Assembly: GCF_000328705.1 (NCBI RefSeq)
Contig: NC_019673.1
Coordinates: forward strand, 7,575,501 to 7,639,500
Length of the DNA: 64,000 bases
Direction of reading: 5' to 3'
Origin: Saccharothrix espanaensis DSM 44229
GTDB taxonomy: Bacteria > Actinomycetota > Actinomycetes > Mycobacteriales > Pseudonocardiaceae
Shown here: one piece after another, positions 1 through 9,405 of the stretch
Numbering within the stretch: position 1 is the first letter of the stretch
Layout: every line of letters begins with the position of its first letter
Translations under genes and position numbers: made by a program
Notes under the pieces: model-generated
What the model saw: only the letters and a program-made list of their open reading frames with translations
Told to the model about the DNA's origin: nothing
Database searches by the model: none

Positions 1-454
1 GGGCGCGCTTGAGCTGGTCGCCGCGCACCTCCCAGCCGCCCTTGGTCAGCTTCGCCAGGATCTTCTCCAACGCCCGGCCGCGCACGTCGTCGGCGACCGA
101 TTCGCGGTAGCGGGCGATCTGGTCGGAGGCCATGAAGAACGACCCGGCGCCGACGTACAACCCCTCCGTGCCGATCTGGACGTAGTGCGCGCCGCCGCCC
201 CGCCCCAGCTCGACCACGCCGCCGCAGTGGGTCTTGTACGGCGTCTTGTCCTTGCTGAACCGGACGTCCCGGTAGGGCCGGAACACCTTGCCCTTGCCGA
301 ACTCCGGCTCCAGCACGGCGAGCAGCGCCTCCATCGGCGCGCGCACGTCGGACTGGTAGGTGTGCTTGTGATCGTCCCAGTAGGCCTTCGAGTTGTCGCC
401 CTCCAGCCCGTCGAAGAAGTCGATGGCGTACTCGCCGAAGCCGGTGAATTCCAC
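1..454 (-). CDS. DUF2461 family protein, partial (C-terminus beyond the window)
   Basis: The reverse strand reads a protein beginning VEFTGFGEYAIDFFDGLE, followed by an FRPYRDVRFSKDKTPYKTH block and a YVGAGSFF block. These are hallmarks of the DUF2461 (TIGR02453) family, whose biochemical role is unknown. About 151 residues are visible; the stop codon lies outside the window. I chose the GTG at 454 because it sits 7 nt after a TAAGCT hexamer (462-467) with no Shine-Dalgarno, the leaderless layout seen repeatedly here, and because family members start at this point. It is divergent from the helicase-C-like gene, with about 80 bp between the starts. Family membership is secure; function is not. 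Confidence 0.85.
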   Translation of the reverse strand, partial: MEFTGFGEYAIDFFDGLEGDNSKAYWDDHKHTYQSDVRAPMEALLAVLEPEFGKGKVFRPYRDVRFSKDKTPYKTHCGGVVELGRGGGAHYVQIGTEGLYVGAGSFFMASDQIARYRESVADDVRGRALEKILAKLTKGGWEVRGDQLKRA

Positions 455-535
455 GGCGTACAGCTTACGGCCGCCGGCGCGACGCCTCGGTCGCGTGGAA
501 TAACCGCCTGGTGACAGGGCGTGCATAATCGGCGC

Positions 536-2515
536 GTGGGTAGGAAATCGGCGCTGGCCGGCTGGCTGCACGAACTCGACGCTCAGGACATCCGGGACAT
601 CCTCGCGCTGCGCAAGGACGCGGCGGACACCCATCCCCACTCGTTGCGCGGGCTCGCCGACGAGCTGACCGCCCCGGCCTCGCTCAAGCGGGCCGTGGAC
701 GGGCTCGACCGCGCGTGCCGTGACGTGCTGGACGCGGTGCTGCGATTAGGCGCGGACGCGAGCCCCGACAGCGTCGCGGAAACGTTGCGCTGCAACGGCA
801 AGTCGTCCCGCGCGGAACTCAGGCGGGCGCTGGAGCGGTTGCGCGCGCACGCCCTGGTGTGGCCGGCCGGCGACCGGCTGCGGGCGGCGACCGGGCTGCG
901 ACCGGCCGAGGGCGACCCGCCCCGGCGGATCACGCCGCCACCGCGCGCGCCGCGCCGGACCGGGCAGCACAAGGGGTTCGCCGACCGCGCGGCCATCCAC
1001 CCCGCGACGTCCACTGTGGACGGGATAACCAGGCTGGTCGAGCTCTGTGACAACGATGTCGTCACCACCCGCGGCGGGGTCGGCGTGCGCGAGCTGCGCC
1101 GGATCGCGGGCGCGCTGCGGGCCGACGAGACGCGCACCCGGCTGTGGCTGGAACTGGCCGTGGAGGCGCGGCTGCTCGCGGTCGCCGACCAGGACCGGCG
1201 GGTGCTGCCCACGACCAGGTCGGACGACTGGCGCGGCGCGTCGCCCGCGGACCGGCTCGCGGCGCTGGCCGGCGCGTGGCCGCGGATGACGTGGACGCCC
1301 GCGAAGCCGCGCCCGGCGCTGGCCGAGCAGTCATCGGAGCACGGCGACACGACCCGGCGGGGCGTGCTGGAGCAGTACGCCGGGCTGGCCGAGGACGAGG
1401 CGTTCGAGCACCGCCACGAGGTGGTCGCGGAGCTGGTGTGGGCGCGGCCCGCCGCGCACAGCCCGCAGGCCACCGAGGCCGCGCTGGTCGAGGCGGAGAC
1501 GATCGGGCTGGTGGCGCTGGGCGCGCTGACCGCGCTGGGCCGGGCCGTGCTGACCGGCGACGAGTCGCGGGCGGCGGCCGGGTTCGTGCCGCCCGCGGCG
1601 GACCGGGCGCACCTGAGACCCGACCTGACGGCGGTGGCGGCGGGGCTGCCCGGCCGGGAGCTGAGCGCGGCGCTGGACCTGGTGGCGGACCCGGCGGCGG
1701 GCGGCTGGCGGTTCACCGGGGCGAGCGTGCGGCGGGCGCTGGACGCCGGGCACACCCCGGACGAGGTGCTCGCCCGGCTGGCCGAGGTGGCCGAGCACGG
1801 CGTGCCGCAGACGCTGGAGCGGCTGGTCCGCGAGGTGGCCCGGCGGCACGGCCAGGTCACCGTGACGGCGGTGGCGTGCTGCGTGCGCGCCGACGACCCG
1901 AACCTGGTCGGCGAGATCGTCCGGCACCGGTCGCTGGCCGCGCTCGACCTGCACCGGCTGGGCCCGACCGTGCTCGCGTCGGCCAGGCCCGCCGACGAGA
2001 CGCTGGCCCTGCTGCGCGCCGCCGGCTACGCGCCCGCCGCGGCCGGCCCGGACGGCAGCCCGGTGGTCGAACGGGTGCCGCGCCGCCGGGTCGAGCCGGC
2101 GGGCCGCAAGATCGGGTCGTGGCGGCCGTGGCGGGCCCCGCTGACCGACCAGGAGCTCAACCGGCTCGCGCTGGCCCTGGTGGAACGGGAGCGGCCACGC
2201 CCGAAGCTCGTGCCGCCGCGCGCGGAGTCGCGGCGGATGGGCGCGGTCCGGCTGCTGCGCGACCAGTCGCTGGTGCTGCGCGACACCGAGGTGGTGCTGC
2301 TGGCCGAGGCGCTGGTGACCGGGACGAGCGTCGAGATCGACGTGGCCTGCGGCCCGCGCGCGACGAGCCGGCACGTGATCACGCCGGTCGACCACGCGGC
2401 GGGCAACCTGACCGCGAAGGACGAGACCGGCGAGTCGCACGAGTTCCCGGTCGGCCACATCCGGTCGGTCCGGCAGCCGCGCACGCCCGTCACACCTCCA
2501 GCACGTATTCGCTGA
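536..2515 (+). CDS. Helicase-associated (XPB/Ssl2 helicase-C-like) domain protein
   Basis: This protein of about 659 residues has a low-complexity alpha-helical N-terminus (AGWLHELDAQDIRDILALR) and a C-terminal half with the LRPDLTAVAAGLPG segment and LDLHRLGPTVLAS. It resembles the actinobacterial helicase_C_3/XPB-associated proteins (the Rv0862c type). In mycobacteria that gene neighbours an XPB-type helicase; no helicase is adjacent here. The C-terminus (RDQSLVLRDTEVVLLAEAL, VEIDV) looks like a WYL-type strand-rich module. No Walker motifs are visible, so it is probably an accessory or DNA-binding protein rather than an active helicase. GTG 536 is preceded by CATAAT (523-528) at 7 nt; an in-frame GTG at 521 is the alternative start. 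Confidence 0.75.
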   Translation: MGRKSALAGWLHELDAQDIRDILALRKDAADTHPHSLRGLADELTAPASLKRAVDGLDRACRDVLDAVLRLGADASPDSVAETLRCNGKSSRAELRRALERLRAHALVWPAGDRLRAATGLRPAEGDPPRRITPPPRAPRRTGQHKGFADRAAIHPATSTVDGITRLVELCDNDVVTTRGGVGVRELRRIAGALRADETRTRLWLELAVEARLLAVADQDRRVLPTTRSDDWRGASPADRLAALAGAWPRMTWTPAKPRPALAEQSSEHGDTTRRGVLEQYAGLAEDEAFEHRHEVVAELVWARPAAHSPQATEAALVEAETIGLVALGALTALGRAVLTGDESRAAAGFVPPAADRAHLRPDLTAVAAGLPGRELSAALDLVADPAAGGWRFTGASVRRALDAGHTPDEVLARLAEVAEHGVPQTLERLVREVARRHGQVTVTAVACCVRADDPNLVGEIVRHRSLAALDLHRLGPTVLASARPADETLALLRAAGYAPAAAGPDGSPVVERVPRRRVEPAGRKIGSWRPWRAPLTDQELNRLALALVERERPRPKLVPPRAESRRMGAVRLLRDQSLVLRDTEVVLLAEALVTGTSVEIDVACGPRATSRHVITPVDHAAGNLTAKDETGESHEFPVGHIRSVRQPRTPVTPPARIR

Positions 2516-2564
2516 GACCCGCGACGGTGCGGCTCTGGAGTTCGAGCCGCATTGTCACGGACTG

Positions 2565-3938
2565 TCACGCGCTTTCCGGGTTGGTGTTGTTCTGCACGTA
2601 CTCCAAGAGCGGCATCCCGGCGCGGACAGGTTTGCGGTGACGACCCGGTTTACGCACATAATCGGCGAGAGCGAGCGAACCTCCCTCCCGGCCCAGCAAT
2701 TCCGCGACGGTGATCTGACTCGACACCGAAGTGACCATTTCGTCCGACTGACCGAAGACCAGGTGTTCACCTTCTTGGATGGCGGCTGCACGGAGTGCGA
2801 ATCCGTACTCGTGCACCTGGGGAAAGTGCTTCCCCAACGCGTTGAGCAGTCTTCGGCTGGGAACTCGCCGGCCCGCGACAACCTCGTTCAACTCAGTCAT
2901 CAACCCCTCGCCTCCGGCGAGCCTGATGCGTCCCTGGGGCCCGCTCAGGTCGGTCGCAAGCGCCCGGAGGTACACCGCGAGCCAGGCTGTCCGCGGAGTT
3001 CTGCGGGTCGGCACGTTCGCCTGGAGCAGGCCCCACAGCGCAAGCGGCATGGCTGCGAGACAGTGCTCACCACTCCTCGAAGCCCATGGGCTGCCCATGG
3101 GTACGACAACGTGGGCGACAACCGCCGCGAGATGTTGCGACAACTCGGTGATCTGCCCTTTCAGGCCCTGATGCTCACCGGCAAGCTGTTCGTTGAGCGC
3201 CTGCTGGGCATCGGTGTCACACCGAGCGCTTTCCAGGTCGGCCCGCACCTCGTCGAGGCGGCTCCGTGCCGTGCTCATCGCCGATTCCAGCCGCTTCACC
3301 TTCAGCACTTCGCCGCGATACCGGTCCTCAGCCAGCCCGAGTTGTCGGCCGAGGTTGTCGATCCGCTTCTCGCGTTCCAGCAACTCGACTTCCAGAGCGT
3401 CGGCCCGCGCCAGCGCCTCGGTGAGCTTTTCCTGGTAGATGCGCATCCGGGTGGCGTCGTCAGGCGCGAGCGCGGGATCGACCAACTCGCCGCGAACGAG
3501 CTCACCGCGTTCGATCCTGCCGGTGTGCCCCGGGGGTTCGCGCCCTTCGGCCTGCCACCACAGCCCCGCCATCTTGGCGAGTACGGACTCCCGATCCACG
3601 ACCGGCACCGCTTGCTCGACCAACCACGCGACGGTCTCCCAGTCGGGTACTCGTTCCGCAGACCTCCCGAGGAACTTGCTCACCTTGCTCGCCGCGCTGC
3701 GCACGCGCGCCAAGTCGGCCGGATCGCCGACCGCCCACCTCGGCGAGCCTCCGTCCTGCGCCATTGCTGCTCGGATCATGTCGACGACACCACCGAACCT
3801 GTGGCAGATAAGCTCGATCAACCAGAGTTGCAGCCGACGTCCTTCACCACCCAACGACGGCTTGGTGAAGTCTTCGACCCGTTGCGGCAACGGACGGCCG
3901 GACCTCCTGGCGCCGGCCCGCTCACCAACAGGCCCCAA
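2565..3938 (-). CDS. Hypothetical protein: HTH-like ends around a long coiled coil
   Basis: A 457-residue protein. I chose TTG 3938 because a perfect GGGAGG lies 5 nt upstream; no better start exists. The N-terminal 110 residues include ASKVSKFLGRSAERVPDWET, which resembles the recognition part of XRE/HTH_31 regulators of actinomycetes. Residues about 165-275 are a heptad-rich coiled coil (EKLTEALARADALEVELLER onward). The C-terminal part contains a second HTH-like segment, ELNEVVAGRRVPSRRLLNAL. I do not recognise a named family. The symmetrical arrangement suggests a dimeric DNA-bridging or scaffolding regulator, which is inference. The 5' leader carries a short upstream ORF and an inverted repeat, listed separately. 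It is divergent from a small membrane-protein gene. Confidence 0.7.
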   Translation of the reverse strand: MGPVGERAGARRSGRPLPQRVEDFTKPSLGGEGRRLQLWLIELICHRFGGVVDMIRAAMAQDGGSPRWAVGDPADLARVRSAASKVSKFLGRSAERVPDWETVAWLVEQAVPVVDRESVLAKMAGLWWQAEGREPPGHTGRIERGELVRGELVDPALAPDDATRMRIYQEKLTEALARADALEVELLEREKRIDNLGRQLGLAEDRYRGEVLKVKRLESAMSTARSRLDEVRADLESARCDTDAQQALNEQLAGEHQGLKGQITELSQHLAAVVAHVVVPMGSPWASRSGEHCLAAMPLALWGLLQANVPTRRTPRTAWLAVYLRALATDLSGPQGRIRLAGGEGLMTELNEVVAGRRVPSRRLLNALGKHFPQVHEYGFALRAAAIQEGEHLVFGQSDEMVTSVSSQITVAELLGREGGSLALADYVRKPGRHRKPVRAGMPLLEYVQNNTNPESA

Positions 3939-3966
3939 TTGACCCTCCCAGTTCTCGAGGACAATG

Positions 3967-4022
3967 CGACAACCCGGCGAGAATCCGGGATTGTCGTCGC
4001 ACCGCAGTTCAGCGGGTTGTCG
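3967..4022 (-). promoter_or_regulatory. Inverted repeat in the leader of the HTH/coiled-coil gene
   Basis: Perfect 10-bp arms occur at 3967-3976 (CGACAACCCG) and 4013-4022 (CGGGTTGTCG), separated by 36 nt. On the transcript the first arm overlaps the last codons of an 11-codon upstream ORF, and the second arm ends 17 nt before the GGGAGG of the main gene. The layout fits a translation-dependent RNA switch. A DNA operator is equally possible. Confidence 0.45.
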
Positions 4023-4047
4023 TACTTGCCCGGCAATTCTGCCGCAT
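4009..4047 (-). CDS. Putative leader peptide (upstream ORF, 12 codons with stop)
   Basis: Reading from ATG 4047 gives MRQNCRASTTR then TGA. AGAGGAG lies 3 nt before the ATG, a closer spacing than usual but a strong core. The ORF ends inside the first arm of the 10-bp inverted repeat and about 60 nt before the main TTG start, so ribosomes on it could influence folding of the leader. It is short, so a chance ORF cannot be excluded. Confidence 0.35.
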   Translation of the reverse strand: MRQNCRASTTTR

Positions 4048-4172
4048 GATCTCCTCTTTTGGAAATCGCCGCGCCGTTGCGACGAAGTGACCCGAGGCAC
4101 CCACACCGTTCCATTGACGACAAGCCCGGTCCGGACTTCCGGACACCGGCTATTCCTGGAGGATGTTCGAGA

Positions 4173-4445
4173 ATGCCTGTTCTGGCCGGGTCCGGGCTCG
4201 CACTGACACTCGGACTCGTCGTCATCATGACAGTTGCCGCGATGGTCGCGATGTACACGAAAGACCGGGAACGGCGAACCGCAGCCTTGACCGTCCTGCG
4301 ACTGCTGCTACGCCGCAGACCTGATGATGCAGACCGCACCTCTGATCCGTCGACCTCACCACACACGACTGCGTCGGATGACCGCGCTCCGAACCGCCGG
4401 GCGAGACGACGTGGCAGGCGCAGGCGTCGCAGACCTCCGGCGTAG
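4173..4445 (+). CDS. Small membrane protein with Arg-rich cytoplasmic tail
   Basis: A 90-residue product. Residues about 5-26 (LAGSGLALTLGLVVIMTVAA) form one transmembrane helix, followed by KDRERRTAALTVLRLLLRRR and a strongly basic C-terminus ending RRARRRGRRRRRRPPA. GGAGG at 4158-4162 lies 10 nt before ATG 4173. No family is recognised. It is divergent from the HTH/coiled-coil gene, sharing a 234-bp promoter region, so the two may be co-regulated. The polybasic tail could bind nucleic acid or acidic lipids; that is speculation. Confidence 0.55.
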   Translation: MPVLAGSGLALTLGLVVIMTVAAMVAMYTKDRERRTAALTVLRLLLRRRPDDADRTSDPSTSPHTTASDDRAPNRRARRRGRRRRRRPPA

Positions 4446-4572
4446 GTGCTTGGGGAGAGTTGTCACGACACTATTCGACGACAACTCCCCAAGGCCGACT
4501 GGTTCACAACCTCGCACCCACAGCCCTTGGCTGCGCCCGGAACCGACCTGGCCGCGCCCGACCGACGGACTC

Positions 4573-5520
4573 TCAGACGACGAACTCCCAGTCCGGGTGG
4601 TCGATAACGGGTTGCGGTTGCTCAGGATCGCGGCGATCGCGGCGTTGCGGTGCAATTCGTGCTGGCACACCTGGTCTGCGCGGTGCCAGGAGGCGAGTTC
4701 CGCGACCCGCCGGTCGTCCACGATGCAGGGGTAGCGGACCAGTGGGTACAGCGCCGCCCGGCGCGGGCGGCTTCCGCGGCGACGTCGGACCGGATCAGGT
4801 CCTCCGGGTCGAGGGCCACGCCGGAGTGCAGGCTGTGCAGCTTCCGGTCCGGGTGCAGGTCCACCCACGGGTACACCATTCGGGACGAGCGGAACGCCAG
4901 CCGTCGCAGGTGCGCGCGCACCAGCGACTCGTGCAACGCCTACCGGGTGGGCACGGCCACGTCCGCGTAGTACCGGTCCCGCGCGGCCGGGTCGTAGTAG
5001 ACACCTCCCGGCCGATGTCGAGGTTCACCGGCGCCGTCCGGAGTTCGGCGTCGGTTCGACCAGCACCGGGTGCGCGGGCAGGTCCGCGTCGGGATCGACC
5101 GCAACGACGGTAAGTCCAGCGCCGAGTCGCCGAGGAAGAACACCTCCGGCCGCAACGGGCCCCGCCCGCGGTCGAACTCCACCGAACCCACCGTGGCCTC
5201 CGTCGCGCCGGGTAGCACGTGGTGCGCGGTGAGCAACAACGCCGGGGCGATCAAAACCCCCCGCGTCCACGACGGTGTTGCGCCCGATGACCTGTTCCAG
5301 GTCCAGTTCCTGGCTGCCGGATCCCGTGCCGCCGCAACGCGTTCGAGCGCGGTGGCTAACTGCAAGCCCACCCCGAGCCGGTCCAGCCGGCGGGTGATCC
5401 GGTCCGGCGCGTCGGCGTGCAGGACTCCCCGGTCCTGCCATGACGCAGGGACGGCGGCCTGCCCATGGATTTCGACCAGTACCGCGCGGAGATGGTCCAC
5501 CCGGACCGGGCTCGTCGCGC
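4573..5520 (-). pseudogene. Decayed trypsin-like protease fused to an endonuclease I domain
   Basis: Reading right to left in shifting frames gives a trypsin-like part: an N-terminal helical segment (DRITRRLDRLGVGLQLATAL), LDLEQVIGRNTVVDAGG, then APALLLTAHHVLPG with the catalytic His and GDSALDLTVVAVDPDA with the Asp. It jumps to a nuclease part: GGVYYDPAARDRYYADV, YPWVDLHPDRKLHS, DPEDLIRSDVAAEA, LYPLVRYPCIVDDRR, HELHRNAAIAAI, NRNP and, after another frameshift, IDHPDWEFVV with a TGA at 4573-4575. At least three frame changes are needed. The protease Ser region and the whole nuclease catalytic core between DVAAEA and LYPLVRYP are missing. I place the family as Endonuclease_1 (EndA-like) by remembered motif order. 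The 5' limit near 5520 is approximate. Confidence 0.65.
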
Positions 5521-5749
5521 AACCCCCTGCGGTCCCGGGCCGCGCTGTCCGAAGTGGACCATGGAGCGGGTCCTGCGCCACGTGGGCGCGGGATTGCGCG
5601 GGGTGACCGGAATCACCGGCCTCGAGCGGGGACGGGGCCCGCCTCACCGTATAGCCGACCAGGGGGCTTGCGGCAAGGCCCGGGGCACGCAGCAGAATCG
5701 TCGCCGGCGAGCCGGACCGGCTCCACTCGGCGGACTGCGGGGGATCCCG

Positions 5750-6934
5750 ATGCGCGTAGTGCTGTCCACGATCGGATCGCGTGGCGAGGTCGAACCGGTG
5801 ACGGGCCTGGCCCTGCGGTTGCGCGAGTCGGGCGCGGAGGTCCGGGTGTGCGCCCCACCGGACTTCGGCGACCGCTTGACCGACCTCGGGTTCGCGTTCA
5901 CGCCGGTGGGCCCCGAGGTGAACGGGACGGCGACCGCGCCGCCTCCCACCCCGGCGCAGGTGCGCGAGGCGACCGCCGAGACCGTGCGGGCCCAGTTCGA
6001 GGCGATCAGCGAGGCGGCCCGGGGAAGTGACGCGCTGCTGGGCGCGGGCGGCCGGCAGATCGCCGCGCACTCGATCGCCGAATCGCTGGGAATCCACTAC
6101 GTCTACGCGGCCTTCTGCGCGGTGACGCTCCCGTCCCCGCACCACCCGCCGCTGATCATGCCCGAAGTGGTGGTGGCCGGCGAGGCGCCGCCCGACGAGG
6201 CGACCGGCAACGCGGAGCGCTGGGCGGCCGACGCGCAGCGCTGGAACTCCCTGTTCGCCGAGGCCCTCAACACCCACCGGGACGCCCGCGACCTGTCCCC
6301 GGTGGACGACGTGCGCGGGCACGTGGTCACCGACCGGCCGTGGCTGGCCGCCGACCAGGTGCTGGGCCCGTGGCCGGAGCCGGGCGGGGTGTTCCAGACC
6401 GGCGCGTGGACCGTGCCGGACGACCGCCCGCTGCCGGCCGGGGTGGAGGACTTCCTCCGGGCCGGCGAGCCGCCGGTGTACTTCGGGTTCGGCAGCACGC
6501 CCGCAACGCCGGAACTCGGCGCTGCCGTCGTGGCGGCGGCCCGCGCGGTGGGGCGGCGGGCGATCGTGGCCGGTGGCTGGGCCGGTCTGACGCCCGACGA
6601 GGGCACCCTGCCGATCGGCGAGACGAACCACCAGGCGCTGTTTCCCCGGGTGGCGGCGGTGGTGCACCACGGCGGTGCCGGCACGACCGCGGCGGCGGCA
6701 CGGGCGGGCGTGCCGCAGGTCGTGGTGCCGCGCAGGTACGACCAGCCCTACTGGGCGCGACGGGTCGTGGCCCTGGGGATCGGGACCGAGGGCACGTCCG
6801 ACTCGGTGGCGACGGCCCTGGCGCGGGCGCTGAGCCCGGTGACGGTCGGACGGGCAGCGGCCCTCGCGCCCGAGGTGCGCACGGACGGAACGCTCGCCGC
6901 CACGTGCCGCCTGCTCTCCCTGCCGACCACCTGA
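5750..6934 (+). CDS. GT1 (UGT/GtfB-like) glycosyltransferase
   Basis: A 394-residue NDP-sugar glycosyltransferase of the two-Rossmann GT-B fold. The N-terminus MRVVLSTIGSRGEVEPVTGL is the acceptor-domain signature. The donor-binding block VHHGGAGTTAAAARAGVPQ...YDQPYWARRV near residues 305-345 is the classic UGT/macrolide/glycopeptide motif. ATG 5750 follows GGGGGA at a suitable distance; longer in-frame upstream sequence lacks a ribosome site. No aglycone or sugar-biosynthesis genes are nearby, so it is an orphan glycosyltransferase, perhaps for detoxifying macrolide- or flavonoid-like compounds. The pseudogene upstream and the RidA gene downstream suggest an accessory patch. Confidence 0.88.
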   Translation: MRVVLSTIGSRGEVEPVTGLALRLRESGAEVRVCAPPDFGDRLTDLGFAFTPVGPEVNGTATAPPPTPAQVREATAETVRAQFEAISEAARGSDALLGAGGRQIAAHSIAESLGIHYVYAAFCAVTLPSPHHPPLIMPEVVVAGEAPPDEATGNAERWAADAQRWNSLFAEALNTHRDARDLSPVDDVRGHVVTDRPWLAADQVLGPWPEPGGVFQTGAWTVPDDRPLPAGVEDFLRAGEPPVYFGFGSTPATPELGAAVVAAARAVGRRAIVAGGWAGLTPDEGTLPIGETNHQALFPRVAAVVHHGGAGTTAAAARAGVPQVVVPRRYDQPYWARRVVALGIGTEGTSDSVATALARALSPVTVGRAAALAPEVRTDGTLAATCRLLSLPTT

Positions 6935-6963
6935 CCCGGGACAACGCGCCGCGCGCACCGACC

Positions 6964-7371
6964 TCAGTCGAGGACGGCGGTGGCCTCGACCTCGACCAGG
7001 TGCTCGGGCACGTCCAGCGCCGCGACGCCGATCAGCGTGGCCGGTGGCGTCGGCGTGAACCCGAGCGCCGCGCCCGCCCGCGCGATCCCGTCCAGCAGCA
7101 GGGGCATCTTCGCCGGCGTCCAGTCGACCACGTACGCGGTCAGCCTCACCACGTCGTGGAACGACGCGCCGGCCGCCGCCAGGGCGGTGCCGACGTTGAG
7201 GTAGCACCGTTCGACCTGCGCGGCCAGGTCGCCCGCGGCGACCGTGACGCCGTCGGCGTCCCAGGCGACCTGGCCGGCGACGAAGACCAGCCGCGACCCG
7301 GTCGCGACCGCCACCTGCCGGTAGGCGTCGACCTGCGGCAGCCCGTCGGGGTCCATCAGCGTGATGGCCAT
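6964..7371 (-). CDS. RidA family protein (YjgF/UK114)
   Basis: A 135-residue protein typical in length for the family. It has VFVAGQVAWDADG, QVERCYLNVGTALAAAG, VVRLTAYVVDW and the C-terminal PPATLIGVAALDVPEHLVEV block. RidA proteins hydrolyse reactive 2-aminoacrylate and related enamines/imines. The canonical catalytic Arg of RidA would lie in the PPARxxV segment; here that position reads PPATLIGV, so this is likely a Rid subfamily member lacking the Arg and possibly without deaminase activity. GGAGG lies upstream of ATG 7371. It is divergent from an HxlR-type regulator with a palindrome between them. Confidence 0.88.
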   Translation of the reverse strand: MAITLMDPDGLPQVDAYRQVAVATGSRLVFVAGQVAWDADGVTVAAGDLAAQVERCYLNVGTALAAAGASFHDVVRLTAYVVDWTPAKMPLLLDGIARAGAALGFTPTPPATLIGVAALDVPEHLVEVEATAVLD

Positions 7372-7398
7372 GTCACGTGCCTCCCCTTGCTCTCTTGT

Positions 7399-7413
7399 GG
7401 TTACCGGGTAACC
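7399..7413. promoter_or_regulatory. Palindromic operator between ridA-like and hxlR-like genes
   Basis: The sequence is GGTTACC-G-GGTAACC, a perfect 7-bp inverted repeat around one base. It lies in the 98-bp space between the divergent starts. It is the obvious candidate binding site for the adjacent HxlR-type dimer, controlling both genes. Confidence 0.6.
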
Positions 7414-7469
7414 GTAGGAGAGTGTGTGCTGACGTGGAAGAACGCACTTTTCGGTGACTGGGGAACCTC

Positions 7470-7850
7470 GTGGTGACCAAGCAGTACAACGGCTCGGCCG
7501 ACGAAGCCGACCTCCGGCGCGCGGACTCGCTGGCCCGCGAGATCTTCTCCGACGTGGCCACCAAGTGGGCGCTGCTGATCATCGAGGCGCTCGGCGGCGG
7601 CACCCTGCGGTTCACCGGGCTGCGCGACCAGGTCGAGGGGATCAGCCACAAGATGCTCACCCAGAACCTGCGCATGCTGGAGCGCAACGGCCTGGTCGAG
7701 CGGGTCGTGCACCCCACCGTGCCGCCGTGCGTCGAGTACACGCTCACCGAGCCCGGGGCGGCGCTGCGCCGCACGGTCGACACGATGTGCGACTGGACCC
7801 ACCGCTACCTCGGCGACATCGAGGACTCACGCCGCCGCTTCGACGCCTGA
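7470..7850 (+). CDS. HxlR family transcriptional regulator
   Basis: A 126-residue single-domain winged-helix protein. It shows the HxlR signature: SDVATKWALLIIEALGGGTL, FTGLRDQVEGISHKMLTQNL and VPPCVEYTLTEPGAALR. Such regulators act as dimers on divergent promoters and often sense electrophiles or metabolites. No Cys lies in the N-terminal region used by thiol-sensing members. It starts at GTG 7470 or the adjacent GTG 7473. A strong terminator follows the stop immediately. Confidence 0.88.
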   Translation: MVTKQYNGSADEADLRRADSLAREIFSDVATKWALLIIEALGGGTLRFTGLRDQVEGISHKMLTQNLRMLERNGLVERVVHPTVPPCVEYTLTEPGAALRRTVDTMCDWTHRYLGDIEDSRRRFDA

Positions 7851-7880
7851 GAGCCCCGCCGGCGACGACCGGCGGGGCTC
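7851..7880. terminator. Intrinsic-type terminator between hxlR-like gene and gltD
   Basis: A perfect 12-bp stem GAGCCCCGCCGG / CCGGCGGGGCTC with a 6-nt loop starts right after the regulator's stop codon and lies 20 bp from the gltD stop. It can serve both convergent genes. There is no U-tract, which is common in actinobacteria. Confidence 0.8.
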
Positions 7881-7899
7881 CGCGAACCCACTACGACGC

Positions 7900-9397
<1,498 letters not shown>

Positions 9398-9405
<8 letters not shown>

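Noticed and set aside
583..1860. Long minus-strand open frame opposite the helicase-C-like gene
   Set aside because: Ser/Arg/Ala-rich low-complexity translation without domains, typical of an antisense frame in high-GC DNA.
5750..6934. Glycopeptide antibiotic cluster suggested by the GtfB-like enzyme
   Set aside because: No NRPS, P450 crosslinking or sugar genes are nearby; the P450 at 60213 is 53 kb away in a biotin operon.
4940..7207. 755-codon minus-strand frame spanning the pseudogene and glycosyltransferase
   Set aside because: Its left part only partly follows the pseudogene frame and the rest is antisense to the clear glycosyltransferase gene.
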